DNA from: Syntrophaceae bacterium
Lineage (GTDB): Bacteria; Desulfobacterota; Syntrophorhabdia; Syntrophorhabdales; WCHB1-27
DNA: 10,023 nt
Reading direction: 5' to 3'
NCBI GenBank assembly: GCA_003165115.1
Contig: PLSJ01000370.1
Location: 1-10,023, forward strand
The number at the start of each line of letters is the position of its first letter. The first letter of the stretch is position 1. The position numbers and the translations under genes are program-made. This document shows, piece after piece, positions 1 through 6,974 of the stretch. The notes under the pieces are model-generated. The model saw only the letters and a program-made list of their open reading frames with translations. It made no database searches and had not been told where the DNA came from.

Positions 1-71
1 AACAATTTCTTCACACCTTCCAAGCAGCAGGGTATCCAGGACAACGAGCGTAGCGAGGCTGAGGGGGGAGG

Positions 72-95
72 CTCCATCCAGCTTTGCTGGTGGAG
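72..95. repeat. Hairpin with 10-bp stem and bulged T
   Basis: CTCCA-t-CCAGC pairs with GCTGG-TGGAG around a TTT loop, giving ten base pairs with a single bulged T at 77. No T-run follows on either strand, so it does not look like an intrinsic terminator. It may be part of an intergenic repeat element or the fold of an upstream transcript end. Confidence 0.6.
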
Positions 96-145
96 GGGGC
101 GCTGAGCCCCAATAATTGCCAGCGGAGCGAAGCGGAAAAAAGTTC

Positions 146-167
146 TCCCTGCAGCAAGCTGCAGGGA
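146..167. repeat. Perfect 10-bp inverted repeat with 2-nt centre
   Basis: TCCCTGCAGC, two A residues, then GCTGCAGGGA form a perfect inverted repeat. A 2-nt loop is too tight, so as RNA the inner pairs would open. The arms contain PstI-like CTGCAG palindromes. There is no T-tract immediately after it. It lies about 80 bases upstream of the DUF1328 gene and could be a repeat element or a protein-binding site. Confidence 0.6.
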
Positions 168-245
168 ATCCACAAGTTGATTATAAGGCGAAGAGATCAC
201 AGATTTCTCCTAGGATCCTCATAAAATGGCTAAAGGAGGCATACC

Positions 246-428
246 ATGCTTTATTGGTCGGTAGTATTTCTTGTCATCAGCATTATCGCGGCTATCCTGG
301 GCTTCTCGGGGATTGCGGGGGCAGCCGCCTCCATCGCGAAAGTGCTTTTCGTCGTGTTCCTGGCGGCGTGTGTCCTGATGGCGGTCTTCGGCACGTGGGT
401 TGCGTCGCATATTTTTGGCCGGCGATAA
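246..428 (+). CDS. DUF1328 (YtjA-like) small membrane protein
   Basis: A 60-residue, almost wholly hydrophobic protein. It resembles the DUF1328/YtjA family of tiny inner-membrane proteins (about 50-60 residues): an N-terminal aromatic cluster (MLYW), a first membrane segment at about 5-21 leading into a [14 protein letters not shown] stretch typical of the family, a second segment at about 32-55, and a basic Arg-Arg end. The family is common in proteobacteria and has no established biochemical role. The start is well supported by AAAGGAGG at 232-239, six bases ahead of the ATG. It is the only plus-strand gene in the window and converges on the TauE/SafE gene, with 35 bases between the stops, so it is unlikely to be functionally tied to the oxalate-type operon. 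Confidence 0.85.
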   Translation: MLYWSVVFLVISIIAAILGFSGIAGAAASIAKVLFVVFLAACVLMAVFGTWVASHIFGRR

Positions 429-437
429 TCAGGGGAT

Positions 438-465
438 GGACCGGCCGCCGTCGTCCGTGCTTTTT
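438..465 (+). terminator. Possible intrinsic terminator after the DUF1328 gene
   Basis: GGAC-CGG (438-444) can pair with CCG-tc-GTCC (448-456), a seven-pair stem with a two-base bulge. Four bases later comes a run of five T (461-465). The spacing between stem and T-run is longer than ideal. The element overlaps the last codons of the convergent permease gene. An alternative stem pairs GGCCGG (417-422) with CCGGCC (441-446). Weak call. Confidence 0.35.
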
Positions 466-1228
466 AGCTCCTCAGGTACCTTATCCCCATCCAGACACCC
501 ATGAGGAGAAAAAGGAGCATCAGAATGTTTTCGGGCAGTAAATTGGCTGCGGTCCCGCCCAGATATCCCCCGATCACCGCCCCTGCGATAAGGCCGCCCG
601 CGACGTGCACGTGCACGTTGCCCAGCTTGTAGTGCGTGAGGGCGCCGGACAACCCGATGGGGACCATGGCCAGGAGAGAAGTGCCCTGGGCCAGGTGCTG
701 GCTCATGCCGGCGAGGACCACCATGGGAGGGACCATGACGACCCCGCCGCCCACCCCCATCATGCCCGAAAGGAAACCGGCAAAGACCCCGGTAAAAAGG
801 AGGGCCGCCATTTTCGGCCAGAAGGCAAGGGTAAAAGTGATGTGCAGGAGATACCCTTTCACGGCCATGATGACGGTGACGAACAGCAGGAAAGCGCCGA
901 AACCTTTCCTCAGCTTCCTTTCCGACAACGAATGGGCGTACAGGGCGCCGAAGCGCGCGGTCACGATCGCGCTCACCGCAAGCACGAGGGAGGCCCTCCA
1001 GTCGACCGTGCCATGGAAGAAGTAGACGGCCGCCCCCATGCCGCCGGTGCAGACGATGGCGACAAGGCTCGTGCCATGCGCCTTATGCTGACTGATTCCC
1101 GCCACCGCGGTCATGAGAGGTATCATCACGACGCCGCCCCCGACGCCCGCGAGGCCCGCGAGCAGGCCGCCGAGAAGGCCCGCGACAAAACCGATGGCCC
1201 GGAAACGGGTCGATTCTTTCATGATCAT
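464..1228 (-). CDS. TauE/SafE-family (sulfite/organosulfonate exporter-like) membrane permease
   Basis: A 254-residue polytopic membrane protein with the internal duplication typical of TauE/SafE (DUF81) permeases. The signature GVGGGVVM-P occurs in both halves (about residues 28-37 and 158-167), each followed about 11 residues later by a QH-x-A-x-GTSL motif (47-54 and 177-184). I count about eight membrane segments separated by short polar loops such as SERKLRK (102-108). Family members export sulfite, sulfoacetate or other small anions; the substrate cannot be read from sequence. The start is uncertain: the frame is open upstream to a GTG at 1312, but residues before the ATG at 1228 are polar and unlike the family, and no good ribosome binding site precedes either. 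ATG 1222 is also possible. It lies downstream of the OxlT-like transporter in the same orientation, beyond a very strong hairpin, so co-expression may be reduced. Confidence 0.85.
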   Translation of the reverse strand: MIMKESTRFRAIGFVAGLLGGLLAGLAGVGGGVVMIPLMTAVAGISQHKAHGTSLVAIVCTGGMGAAVYFFHGTVDWRASLVLAVSAIVTARFGALYAHSLSERKLRKGFGAFLLFVTVIMAVKGYLLHITFTLAFWPKMAALLFTGVFAGFLSGMMGVGGGVVMVPPMVVLAGMSQHLAQGTSLLAMVPIGLSGALTHYKLGNVHVHVAGGLIAGAVIGGYLGGTAANLLPENILMLLFLLMGVWMGIRYLRS

Positions 1229-1331
1229 AAGCACGCAATTATACGACGAACAGGGGTGGCTCATCCACCATGTTCTTCCATCATGGACGGACCTGCGGCC
1301 GAAAGGAAACACCTCTTCGAGTCACGTGGAA

Positions 1332-1376
1332 GGGCCCGGACCAGGCATCCTGTTTCAGGATGCCTGGTCCGGGCCC
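1332..1376. repeat. Perfect 21-bp hairpin between transporter and permease genes
   Basis: Bases 1332-1352 are the exact reverse complement of 1356-1376, with a TTT centre (AAA in the minus-strand transcript). The arms begin GGGCCCGGACC and are very GC-rich, so the RNA stem would be extremely stable. It lies 24 bases beyond the MFS stop and about 100 bases ahead of the permease start. No T-run follows on the minus strand (next bases TTCCACG) or the plus strand (GCTCGAC), so it is not a canonical intrinsic terminator. It could still act as a transcription pause or end, a 3'-end stabiliser for the transporter mRNA, or a REP-like element. Confidence 0.85.
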
Positions 1377-1399
1377 GCTCGACTTCGATGGGATCGAAT

Positions 1400-2695
1400 T
1401 TACGGCGCCGGCGTCGCGGCAGGGCTCAACGGCAGGGCTTCCACCGGTTTGCCTACCTTCTTCAGGATCAGCGAGCCGATTCCCGAAGCGATAGCGGCTG
1501 CCCCGATGACCGTGCAACCGACCGTCCAGCCGATTTCATAGCCCTGCGACTTGGCGTAATATAACGCGAGGGCGGTGATAAAGGTGGGTCCTATCATACC
1601 GCCCACACCCTTGGCCGTATAGACTATGCCGTAATTTGTGGATAGATATTTTTCGCCGAAACGGTCGTCCGTAATAGGCGGGAAGAAGGCAAACATCGGC
1701 CCGGTGCAGAAAAAGGCCGCGGTGACGACGATCATGAACCCATAGGGATTATGCGATACAAACGGAAGAAGGATGTAAAGCAGGCCGCATGCGATAAAAT
1801 CGATAAACATGGCGCTTTCCCTGCCGATCTTATCCGAGATCATGCCCCAGACGATTCTCCCGATGCCGTTCGCGGCGGCGAAGGCCGTAAAGGTAATGGT
1901 AAATATCGCGGCCGGGATCTTGTAGTCGTTGGCCATCAGCTTGATGTTCGGCGTAAGGAACATATATCCGACGGCCATTAGCACGAACATGCAGTACATC
2001 AGATAGAACTGCCCCGTCTTCAGCATTTCCAGGGGGGTGTAACTCCTGGCCGAGGCGTTCTTCGGCTTATTGGGACCGGCCGCCTTCGCGGCAGCGGGGC
2101 CTTCCGGAAACCTGAGCACCTGCGCGACCAGAAGCAATATCACCGCGAACCCGACGCCGGTATAGAGGAAAGCGGTCTCGCAGCCGTAATTCTTCACGAG
2201 CATGGTAATGAGCCATCCGAAAAGCGCCGCGCCCGAGCCAAAACCGCAGGCCATGATGCCGGAAGCCATGCCCCTCTTCTGTGGAAACCACTTCAAGGCG
2301 GCCGCTATGCCGCCCGTATATATGAAGCTTGCGCCGACGCCCGCCAATCCGTAAGAGATGCACATCGGCAATATCTTATCCTGCGCGCCGATGCTCCCCC
2401 ATCCGGCCGCTACCAGTATCGCCGCAAGGGAGAAGAAGATTTTTGTGCCGAACTTGTCCATCAGGTAGCCGGTCAGGGGCCCCGCAAAGGTCATGCATGC
2501 GACGAATGTCGCAAAGGCCGCCTGAATCTGGACCTTTGAAAAGGTTGGATGGGACTTGAGGATATCAGGGACAAAAAGGGCCCAGGCGTACTGAAGACTG
2601 GATATCATCGCCATGCCGAGAACGCCGGCTATCAACATTACCCAGCGATTACTCATAAAACCCCCGTTTGCGTTCACACCGGCCGAGTCTCTCAT
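1400..2695 (-). CDS. OFA-family MFS transporter, probable oxalate (oxalate:formate-type) antiporter
   Basis: A 431-residue major facilitator with about twelve membrane segments and a hydrophilic central loop (about 195-228). Family marks are MDKFG (79-83) in the first cytoplasmic loop, KWFPQKRGMASG (135-146), and SDKIGR (287-292), the second-half copy of the loop motif. This is the oxalate/formate antiporter (OFA) signature. In OxlT of Oxalobacter formigenes, Arg272 and Lys355 bind the dianionic substrate. Here Arg280 (in NGIGR, membrane segment 8) and Lys362 (in YTAKG, segment 11) fall in the same contexts, 82 residues apart versus 83 in OxlT. The chosen ATG has GGAGG six bases upstream. A second ATG at 2656 is nearer the first membrane segment but has a poor site. 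It lies downstream of the 2-oxoacid oxidoreductase genes, which suggests it supplies their substrate. The Ala/Pro-rich tail is unremarkable. Confidence 0.85.
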   Translation of the reverse strand: MRDSAGVNANGGFMSNRWVMLIAGVLGMAMISSLQYAWALFVPDILKSHPTFSKVQIQAAFATFVACMTFAGPLTGYLMDKFGTKIFFSLAAILVAAGWGSIGAQDKILPMCISYGLAGVGASFIYTGGIAAALKWFPQKRGMASGIMACGFGSGAALFGWLITMLVKNYGCETAFLYTGVGFAVILLLVAQVLRFPEGPAAAKAAGPNKPKNASARSYTPLEMLKTGQFYLMYCMFVLMAVGYMFLTPNIKLMANDYKIPAAIFTITFTAFAAANGIGRIVWGMISDKIGRESAMFIDFIACGLLYILLPFVSHNPYGFMIVVTAAFFCTGPMFAFFPPITDDRFGEKYLSTNYGIVYTAKGVGGMIGPTFITALALYYAKSQGYEIGWTVGCTVIGAAAIASGIGSLILKKVGKPVEALPLSPAATPAP

Positions 2696-2848
2696 TTTTT
2701 TCCTCCCATAATCAACGGGCAGATGGTCCCGGGTAACACGCCGCGGATCAGTCGAATCCGTCTGTCACCGGCAATGGCGCCGAGGCTGTTCCTTCGTAAT
2801 CTCTTTCTCCGTTGCGGACGCCGTTCCATCAACCGTGCCGCTTCCTTT

Positions 2849-2865
2849 CGCGCTTTGAAGGCGCG
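2849..2865. repeat. Small CGCGC/GCGCG stem-loop
   Basis: CGCGC (2849-2853) pairs with GCGCG (2861-2865) around a 7-base loop. It is short but GC-only, and lies 14 bases from a stronger hairpin in the same spacer. Confidence 0.4.
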
Positions 2866-2879
2866 TCCAGGGTGGTTCA

Positions 2880-2918
2880 GGAAAGTGCCTTGGCGTCGAT
2901 CCGGCCAAGGCACTTTCC
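2880..2918. repeat. Perfect 15-bp hairpin after the beta-subunit gene
   Basis: GGAAAGTGCCTTGGC (2880-2894) is the exact reverse complement of 2904-2918, with a 9-base loop. In the minus-strand transcript it starts about 20 bases after the beta stop. A TTTTT run precedes the stem on that strand and none follows it, so it is not a standard intrinsic terminator for the operon. A 3'-end-protecting or partial-termination structure separating the enzyme genes from the transporter gene is plausible. Confidence 0.8.
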
Positions 2919-2938
2919 AAAAACCGGCGTATCTTTGA

Positions 2939-3937
<999 letters not shown>

Positions 3938-3961
3938 TCACACCTCCTTTAGTCAAACCGG

Positions 3962-5155
3962 TTATGCCTCTTCCTCGAAGCCCACCCAGTACACGTGCTG
4001 GCGGACCTTCTTCTCCTCCACCATCTGTTTCAGGATCCCGGCCATGTAATAGAAATCGTCGAGCATGATCACGTCGCCGCCGAGCCCGGCCATAAAGGAC
4101 GTGACGAGGGGCCTCTTGTCGAGGTCGTACAGGGAAGCCCGTACCTCGTGCACCAGGTTGCCGCCTCTCATGGCGCCGCCGTAAGAGGTGCTCGTCTCCA
4201 CGCAGGCAAGTGCCTTCACGTGGGCCAGTGCCTCCGTGATCTGCTGCGTAGGCCAGGGCCTGATCCAGCGCGGCCTTACCATGCCCGCTTTCAACCCCTT
4301 GGCCCTCAAATGGTTTATCGCCGACTTGCACGTATTGGCATGGGCGCCCTGGATAAAGAACGCCACTTCCGCATCCTCGATCATGTACCTCTCAAGCCAG
4401 GGGTCCAGATTCCGGCCGAAAATCGCGTTATAGTCGGCCACCGCCTTCTCGATGACCGGGGGCAGATCGAGGAACGTCGCCGCTCTCTGCGCATCCATCG
4501 GCGCGCCCTGGTCCGGACGTATCTGCGGTCCGTGGGAAACCGGGCAGGTCGGGGAGAGCGGGTGGGGCGCCGCGTAAGGGGGCAGAAACTCCCTTACCTG
4601 GGCGATATCGGGCAGGATGACCTTATCCGGTATGTGGGAGAGGAAATAGCCGTCCTGACACACGAACTGGGGCAGCATTATGCGCGGGTCTTCCCCTACC
4701 CTGTAGTTGATCAACGTGTTGTCGAAGACTTCCTGGGGTGTCGCCGCCCAACCCATCAACCATCCCTGGTCCCTGGCGGACATGGCGTCCGTATGTTCCG
4801 AGCCGAAGTCGCCCGGAGGGTCGAGGGTCCTGTCGGCAATCGCCATCTGAAAGGGGTAACGGCCGCCGGCCGCCGGGCTATAGACCTCGAAGGCATAAGT
4901 GACGCCGACGCCCGAGCTTCCCGTGTAGGCCCTCGCGCCGCAGGCGGATGCGCCGAGCACCACGGAGACCTGCGCGTGCTCGCCTTCACCGTGCAGGAAC
5001 TCGGCATCCAGCTCGCCATTGGCGACCATCTTGGCAAGCTCCATCATGATCGCGGTGTAGGGACGGATGGGGAAAGAACAGATCACTTCCACTTCTGCCA
5101 GCTTGGCCGCCTGAGCGGCAGCCGAACAGCCAGTTAGTTTTCTTTCTTGAGGCAT
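3962..5155 (-). CDS. 2-oxoacid:ferredoxin oxidoreductase alpha subunit with oxalate-type active site
   Basis: A 397-residue alpha subunit: pyrimidine-binding domain I (about 10-240) and domain II (about 255-397). Glu59 in GEGEH matches the catalytic glutamate that activates ThDP (Glu64 in Desulfovibrio africanus PFOR). The usual YPITPS motif, whose Thr31 binds pyruvate, reads FPIRPYT here, placing Arg at 31. Arg109 matches the conserved substrate arginine (Arg114 in PFOR). Asp112 and Phe117 in LDPPGDFG fall where I recall the mobile switch loop of Moorella thermoacetica oxalate oxidoreductase, whose alpha subunit is about the same length. This favours a small dianion, oxalate, split to two CO2 without CoA. 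That numbering is from memory. GGGGAGGAG precedes the ATG; the gene begins 15 bases after the delta stop. Alternative: a related enzyme for another charged 2-oxoacid. Confidence 0.88.
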   Translation of the reverse strand: MPQERKLTGCSAAAQAAKLAEVEVICSFPIRPYTAIMMELAKMVANGELDAEFLHGEGEHAQVSVVLGASACGARAYTGSSGVGVTYAFEVYSPAAGGRYPFQMAIADRTLDPPGDFGSEHTDAMSARDQGWLMGWAATPQEVFDNTLINYRVGEDPRIMLPQFVCQDGYFLSHIPDKVILPDIAQVREFLPPYAAPHPLSPTCPVSHGPQIRPDQGAPMDAQRAATFLDLPPVIEKAVADYNAIFGRNLDPWLERYMIEDAEVAFFIQGAHANTCKSAINHLRAKGLKAGMVRPRWIRPWPTQQITEALAHVKALACVETSTSYGGAMRGGNLVHEVRASLYDLDKRPLVTSFMAGLGGDVIMLDDFYYMAGILKQMVEEKKVRQHVYWVGFEEEA

Positions 5156-5170
5156 AATCTTTCTCCTCCC

Positions 5171-5500
5171 CTAGAAGGGTTTTTCCAAACGGTGGACGCC
5201 ATCCGGGAAATCAAGCTCCGGCACCGGCGACAGGGCATTTACCGGACACTGATGGATGCAGATCTGGCAGCCCTTGCAGAACTTCCAGTTCCACTCCATC
5301 TTGTCTTCCTTCTCGTTAAAGGACCAGCAGGAATCGGGACACGCGGCGTAGCAGGTGAAGCATCGCGTGCATTTCTCGTGATCGATTATGGGACGGACAA
5401 TGCGCCAGTTCGACGTAATGAAGAGCTCCTGCTGTCTCACCGGAGCAGGGGTGATCGCCCCAAACGGCACCTCTCTATCCTTGGGTATCTTTATAGCCAT
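5171..5500 (-). CDS. 2-oxoacid:ferredoxin oxidoreductase delta subunit, 2[4Fe-4S] ferredoxin type
   Basis: A 109-residue ferredoxin-like electron-transfer subunit with two classic cluster motifs: Cys44-x2-Cys47-x2-Cys50-x3-Cys54-Pro and Cys75-x2-Cys78-x2-Cys81-x3-Cys85-Pro. Cys58 is an additional cysteine. The N-terminal about 40 residues lack cysteines and resemble the delta-subunit arm that packs on the other subunits. It passes electrons from the beta-subunit cluster to external ferredoxin. AAAGGAGAG lies upstream of the ATG. It is a separate gene between gamma and alpha, whereas in Moorella oxalate oxidoreductase I recall gamma and delta being fused. Confidence 0.92.
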   Translation of the reverse strand: MAIKIPKDREVPFGAITPAPVRQQELFITSNWRIVRPIIDHEKCTRCFTCYAACPDSCWSFNEKEDKMEWNWKFCKGCQICIHQCPVNALSPVPELDFPDGVHRLEKPF

Positions 5501-5551
5501 ATGTTCTCTCCTTTCTAAGAAATTGCGGATTATGCGCCTTCCGCCCGTCTT

Positions 5552-6190
5552 CTATGTTCCCCAGAAGTATTCCGACCGCGACCTGCGAAACTTCTCCAGT
5601 TTCACTTCGTTGTAGCCACGCTCCATACCCGCCACATCGCTGACGATTTTCGCAAGGCTCTCCTTCTTCACCATGCCCGTGATCCTTGCCATCGCACCGA
5701 GAATGGGCGCCGCGAGCCCCGCGCCGATGCCCGCCGTGTCCACGCCGCCCTCGGACCCCGAAAAGTCGACCGTGCGGATGCCGGAAATGGCGTCCGCGTC
5801 CACCGTGGCGATGCAGCCCAAAACGTCCGCGTTGGGGATGAACTGGAGCATATACTCGATGGTGCGGCTGGTATTGATGAGAAGGAGTCCGCCCTCGGGC
5901 ATGCCCTTGAGCACGTTGATGCCCTTCACGATCGTGGGCTCGACGATGACCACCACGTCCGGATGGGCGTTCGTGTACAGGTATTTCATTTCGATCTCTT
6001 CGTCGCTGATCCGCGCGTACTTCCTCGTCGTCACCAGAACGCGGTCGGGCAGGTCTTCATAATTGTCAAAAGACTGGACGAATTTGCCCTCTGCCTTCGC
6101 AGCCTGGGCAAAGGCGTTGCTGACGTCCCGGGCTTCCTTGTCCATTATCACGCCCCTCGTCCAGACGGTTATTTCGGTCACTTTAGCCAT
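5552..6190 (-). CDS. 2-oxoacid:ferredoxin oxidoreductase gamma subunit, atypical N-terminal loop
   Basis: A 212-residue protein with the pyruvate/ketoisovalerate oxidoreductase catalytic (gamma) domain fold over nearly its whole length. Recognisable parts are the first strand with WTRG (10-13), a central ANADVLGCIATVDAD-like region, and a Gly/Ala-rich segment resembling the NTAMLGAL region of gamma subunits. Typical gamma subunits have a glycine loop R-G-G-Q-G after the first strand. Here it reads RGVIMDKEA, so the loop glycines are lost. This domain contacts CoA in CoA-dependent relatives, so the loss fits a CoA-independent enzyme such as an oxalate oxidoreductase (inference). The frame extends upstream to 6286, but AAAGGAGG (6199-6206) eight bases ahead of the ATG at 6190 fixes the start. 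It is the first oxidoreductase gene in transcription order. Confidence 0.85.
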   Translation of the reverse strand: MAKVTEITVWTRGVIMDKEARDVSNAFAQAAKAEGKFVQSFDNYEDLPDRVLVTTRKYARISDEEIEMKYLYTNAHPDVVVIVEPTIVKGINVLKGMPEGGLLLINTSRTIEYMLQFIPNADVLGCIATVDADAISGIRTVDFSGSEGGVDTAGIGAGLAAPILGAMARITGMVKKESLAKIVSDVAGMERGYNEVKLEKFRRSRSEYFWGT

Positions 6191-6214
6191 ACACTTTACC
6201 TCCTTTGCTAAGTT

Positions 6215-6232
6215 GGTCGGCCGTTTCCGACC
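6215..6232. promoter_or_regulatory. Inverted repeat in the gamma-subunit leader
   Basis: GGTCGG (6215-6220) and CCGACC (6227-6232) form a perfect 6-bp inverted repeat with a 6-base centre, just upstream of the gamma ribosome binding site. With its flanks it reads TTGGTCGG...CCGACCCC, loosely recalling the TGGT/ACCA half-sites of FadR-type GntR operators. It may be an operator for the adjacent regulator or only an RNA hairpin. No clear promoter is visible in this 79-base gap. Confidence 0.3.
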
Positions 6233-6269
6233 CCTTGAAGTCGATTCCCGAGCCATGAGTCTTCCCTTG

Positions 6270-6974
6270 TCAGTCCTGTGGTTCACCTCCCTCTTTCTTG
6301 AACACTATGTTTTCCACTTCCTGCAAATACTGGCGCATGGCGCGCCTGGCAACGTCCGGGCTGCCGCTCCTGATCGCTGCGAGAATTTGCCGATGACCCT
6401 CCAGGGACTTCTTCTTTCTCTCGTCCGACAAAAGGTACTTCTCCCTGGTGGTCCCCAGGGCGCCTATGAGCGCGGTAAGAAGCCTCTCAAGGACCTTGTT
6501 CCTTGACATCTTTGCCAGGGCGCGGTGAAAATCGGAGTTCATCCCCACGCCCTTATTGCCCGCCAGTTCTTGTTCCTGCACTTCCAGCAGTCTTTCCAGC
6601 TCCTCGACCTGTCGCTCCGTTGCATTGCTTGCGGCCAACCGGCCGATCTCGGGCTCGATGATCTCCCTCACGGCAAACACGTCGAGAAGGTTATCTTTCT
6701 CCTCCACCAGCGCCGCGGCCAGTGGCCTTACCAGCGCTTCCTCGCTGGAGGCGATCACGTAGGTCCCGTTTCCCTGGCGCCTGTCCACCAGCTTCATTGT
6801 CTCCAGCGAGAGGATCGCTTCGCGCACGGTGAGCCTCGACACCTTGAACGTCTCCGACAACTCCTTTTCGATCGGAAGCTGATCGCCTCGCCTCAACTTG
6901 CCTTTTTCGATGAGCTTTCGAATCTGCTCGACGATATCTTCGTAGGCCCGTCTCTTTTTCACCGCTTTCAGCAT
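6270..6974 (-). CDS. GntR-family (FadR/FCD subfamily) transcriptional regulator
   Basis: A 234-residue regulator. Residues about 8-75 form the GntR winged helix, with RRGDQLPIEKELSETFKVSR and TVREAILSLE as the recognition region and RRQGNGTYV as the wing. Residues about 90-225 form a helical FCD effector domain (FAVREIIEPEIGRLAA, then NSDFHRAL). FCD domains usually bind a metal through an Asp/Asn and three His. Asn146, His150 and His194 are present, but the expected last His is Tyr216, so the site is altered. The ATG at 6974 has AGGAG close upstream, and the gene overlaps the ATPase stop as ATGCTGA, indicating translational coupling. The oxidoreductase genes follow after 79 bases, so it probably controls them in response to a small carboxylate (inference). 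Confidence 0.88.
   Translation of the reverse strand: MLKAVKKRRAYEDIVEQIRKLIEKGKLRRGDQLPIEKELSETFKVSRLTVREAILSLETMKLVDRRQGNGTYVIASSEEALVRPLAAALVEEKDNLLDVFAVREIIEPEIGRLAASNATERQVEELERLLEVQEQELAGNKGVGMNSDFHRALAKMSRNKVLERLLTALIGALGTTREKYLLSDERKKKSLEGHRQILAAIRSGSPDVARRAMRQYLQEVENIVFKKEGGEPQD

Larger units (their letters stand above)
1..245. other. Left-edge non-coding stretch with hairpins, upstream of the DUF1328 gene
   Basis: I see no convincing complete gene here. A plus-strand frame is open from the left edge to a TGA at 103-105, encoding a low-complexity tail with no recognisable domain. It could be the last residues of an upstream gene, but it runs straight through a hairpin, which argues against coding. 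The segment contains two strong stem-loops (72-95 and 146-167) and purine-rich GAGCG/AGCGA/AGCGG-type motifs at about 45-60 and 120-135, the look of a dispersed intergenic repeat. A strong ribosome binding site AAAGGAGG (232-239) precedes the ATG at 246. A TAAAAT hexamer at 222-227 lies too close to that site, and lacks a -35 partner, to be called a promoter. Confidence 0.5.
2696..2938. other. Structured spacer between beta subunit and transporter genes
   Basis: This 243-base spacer contains no gene I can support. It has two stem-loops close to the end of the beta-subunit gene (2880-2918 and 2849-2865) and, at its far end, the transporter's ribosome binding site. I found no convincing -35/-10 pair for a separate transporter promoter. 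A GTGACA hexamer on the minus strand has no matching -10 at proper spacing. Transcription of the transporter may therefore depend on read-through from the oxidoreductase operon. Confidence 0.45.

Noticed and set aside
1200..1250. TATAAT (1238-1243, minus strand) as a promoter for the permease
   Set aside because: It lies only about ten bases upstream of the likely start codon, leaving almost no leader, and no -35-like hexamer is found at proper spacing.
605..1564. Plus-strand open frame spanning the permease and the transporter end
   Set aside because: It runs through the perfect hairpin and two real genes on the other strand; low-complexity charged translation with no domain.
3995..5137. 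Plus-strand open frame of about 380 codons opposite the alpha subunit
   Set aside because: Antisense shadow of a clearly conserved gene; His/Arg-rich composition and no recognisable motif.
6191..6286. N-terminal extension of the gamma subunit to an upstream ATG at 6286
   Set aside because: It would overlap the regulator gene, encodes a basic low-complexity stretch, and contains the strong ribosome binding site of the ATG at 6190.
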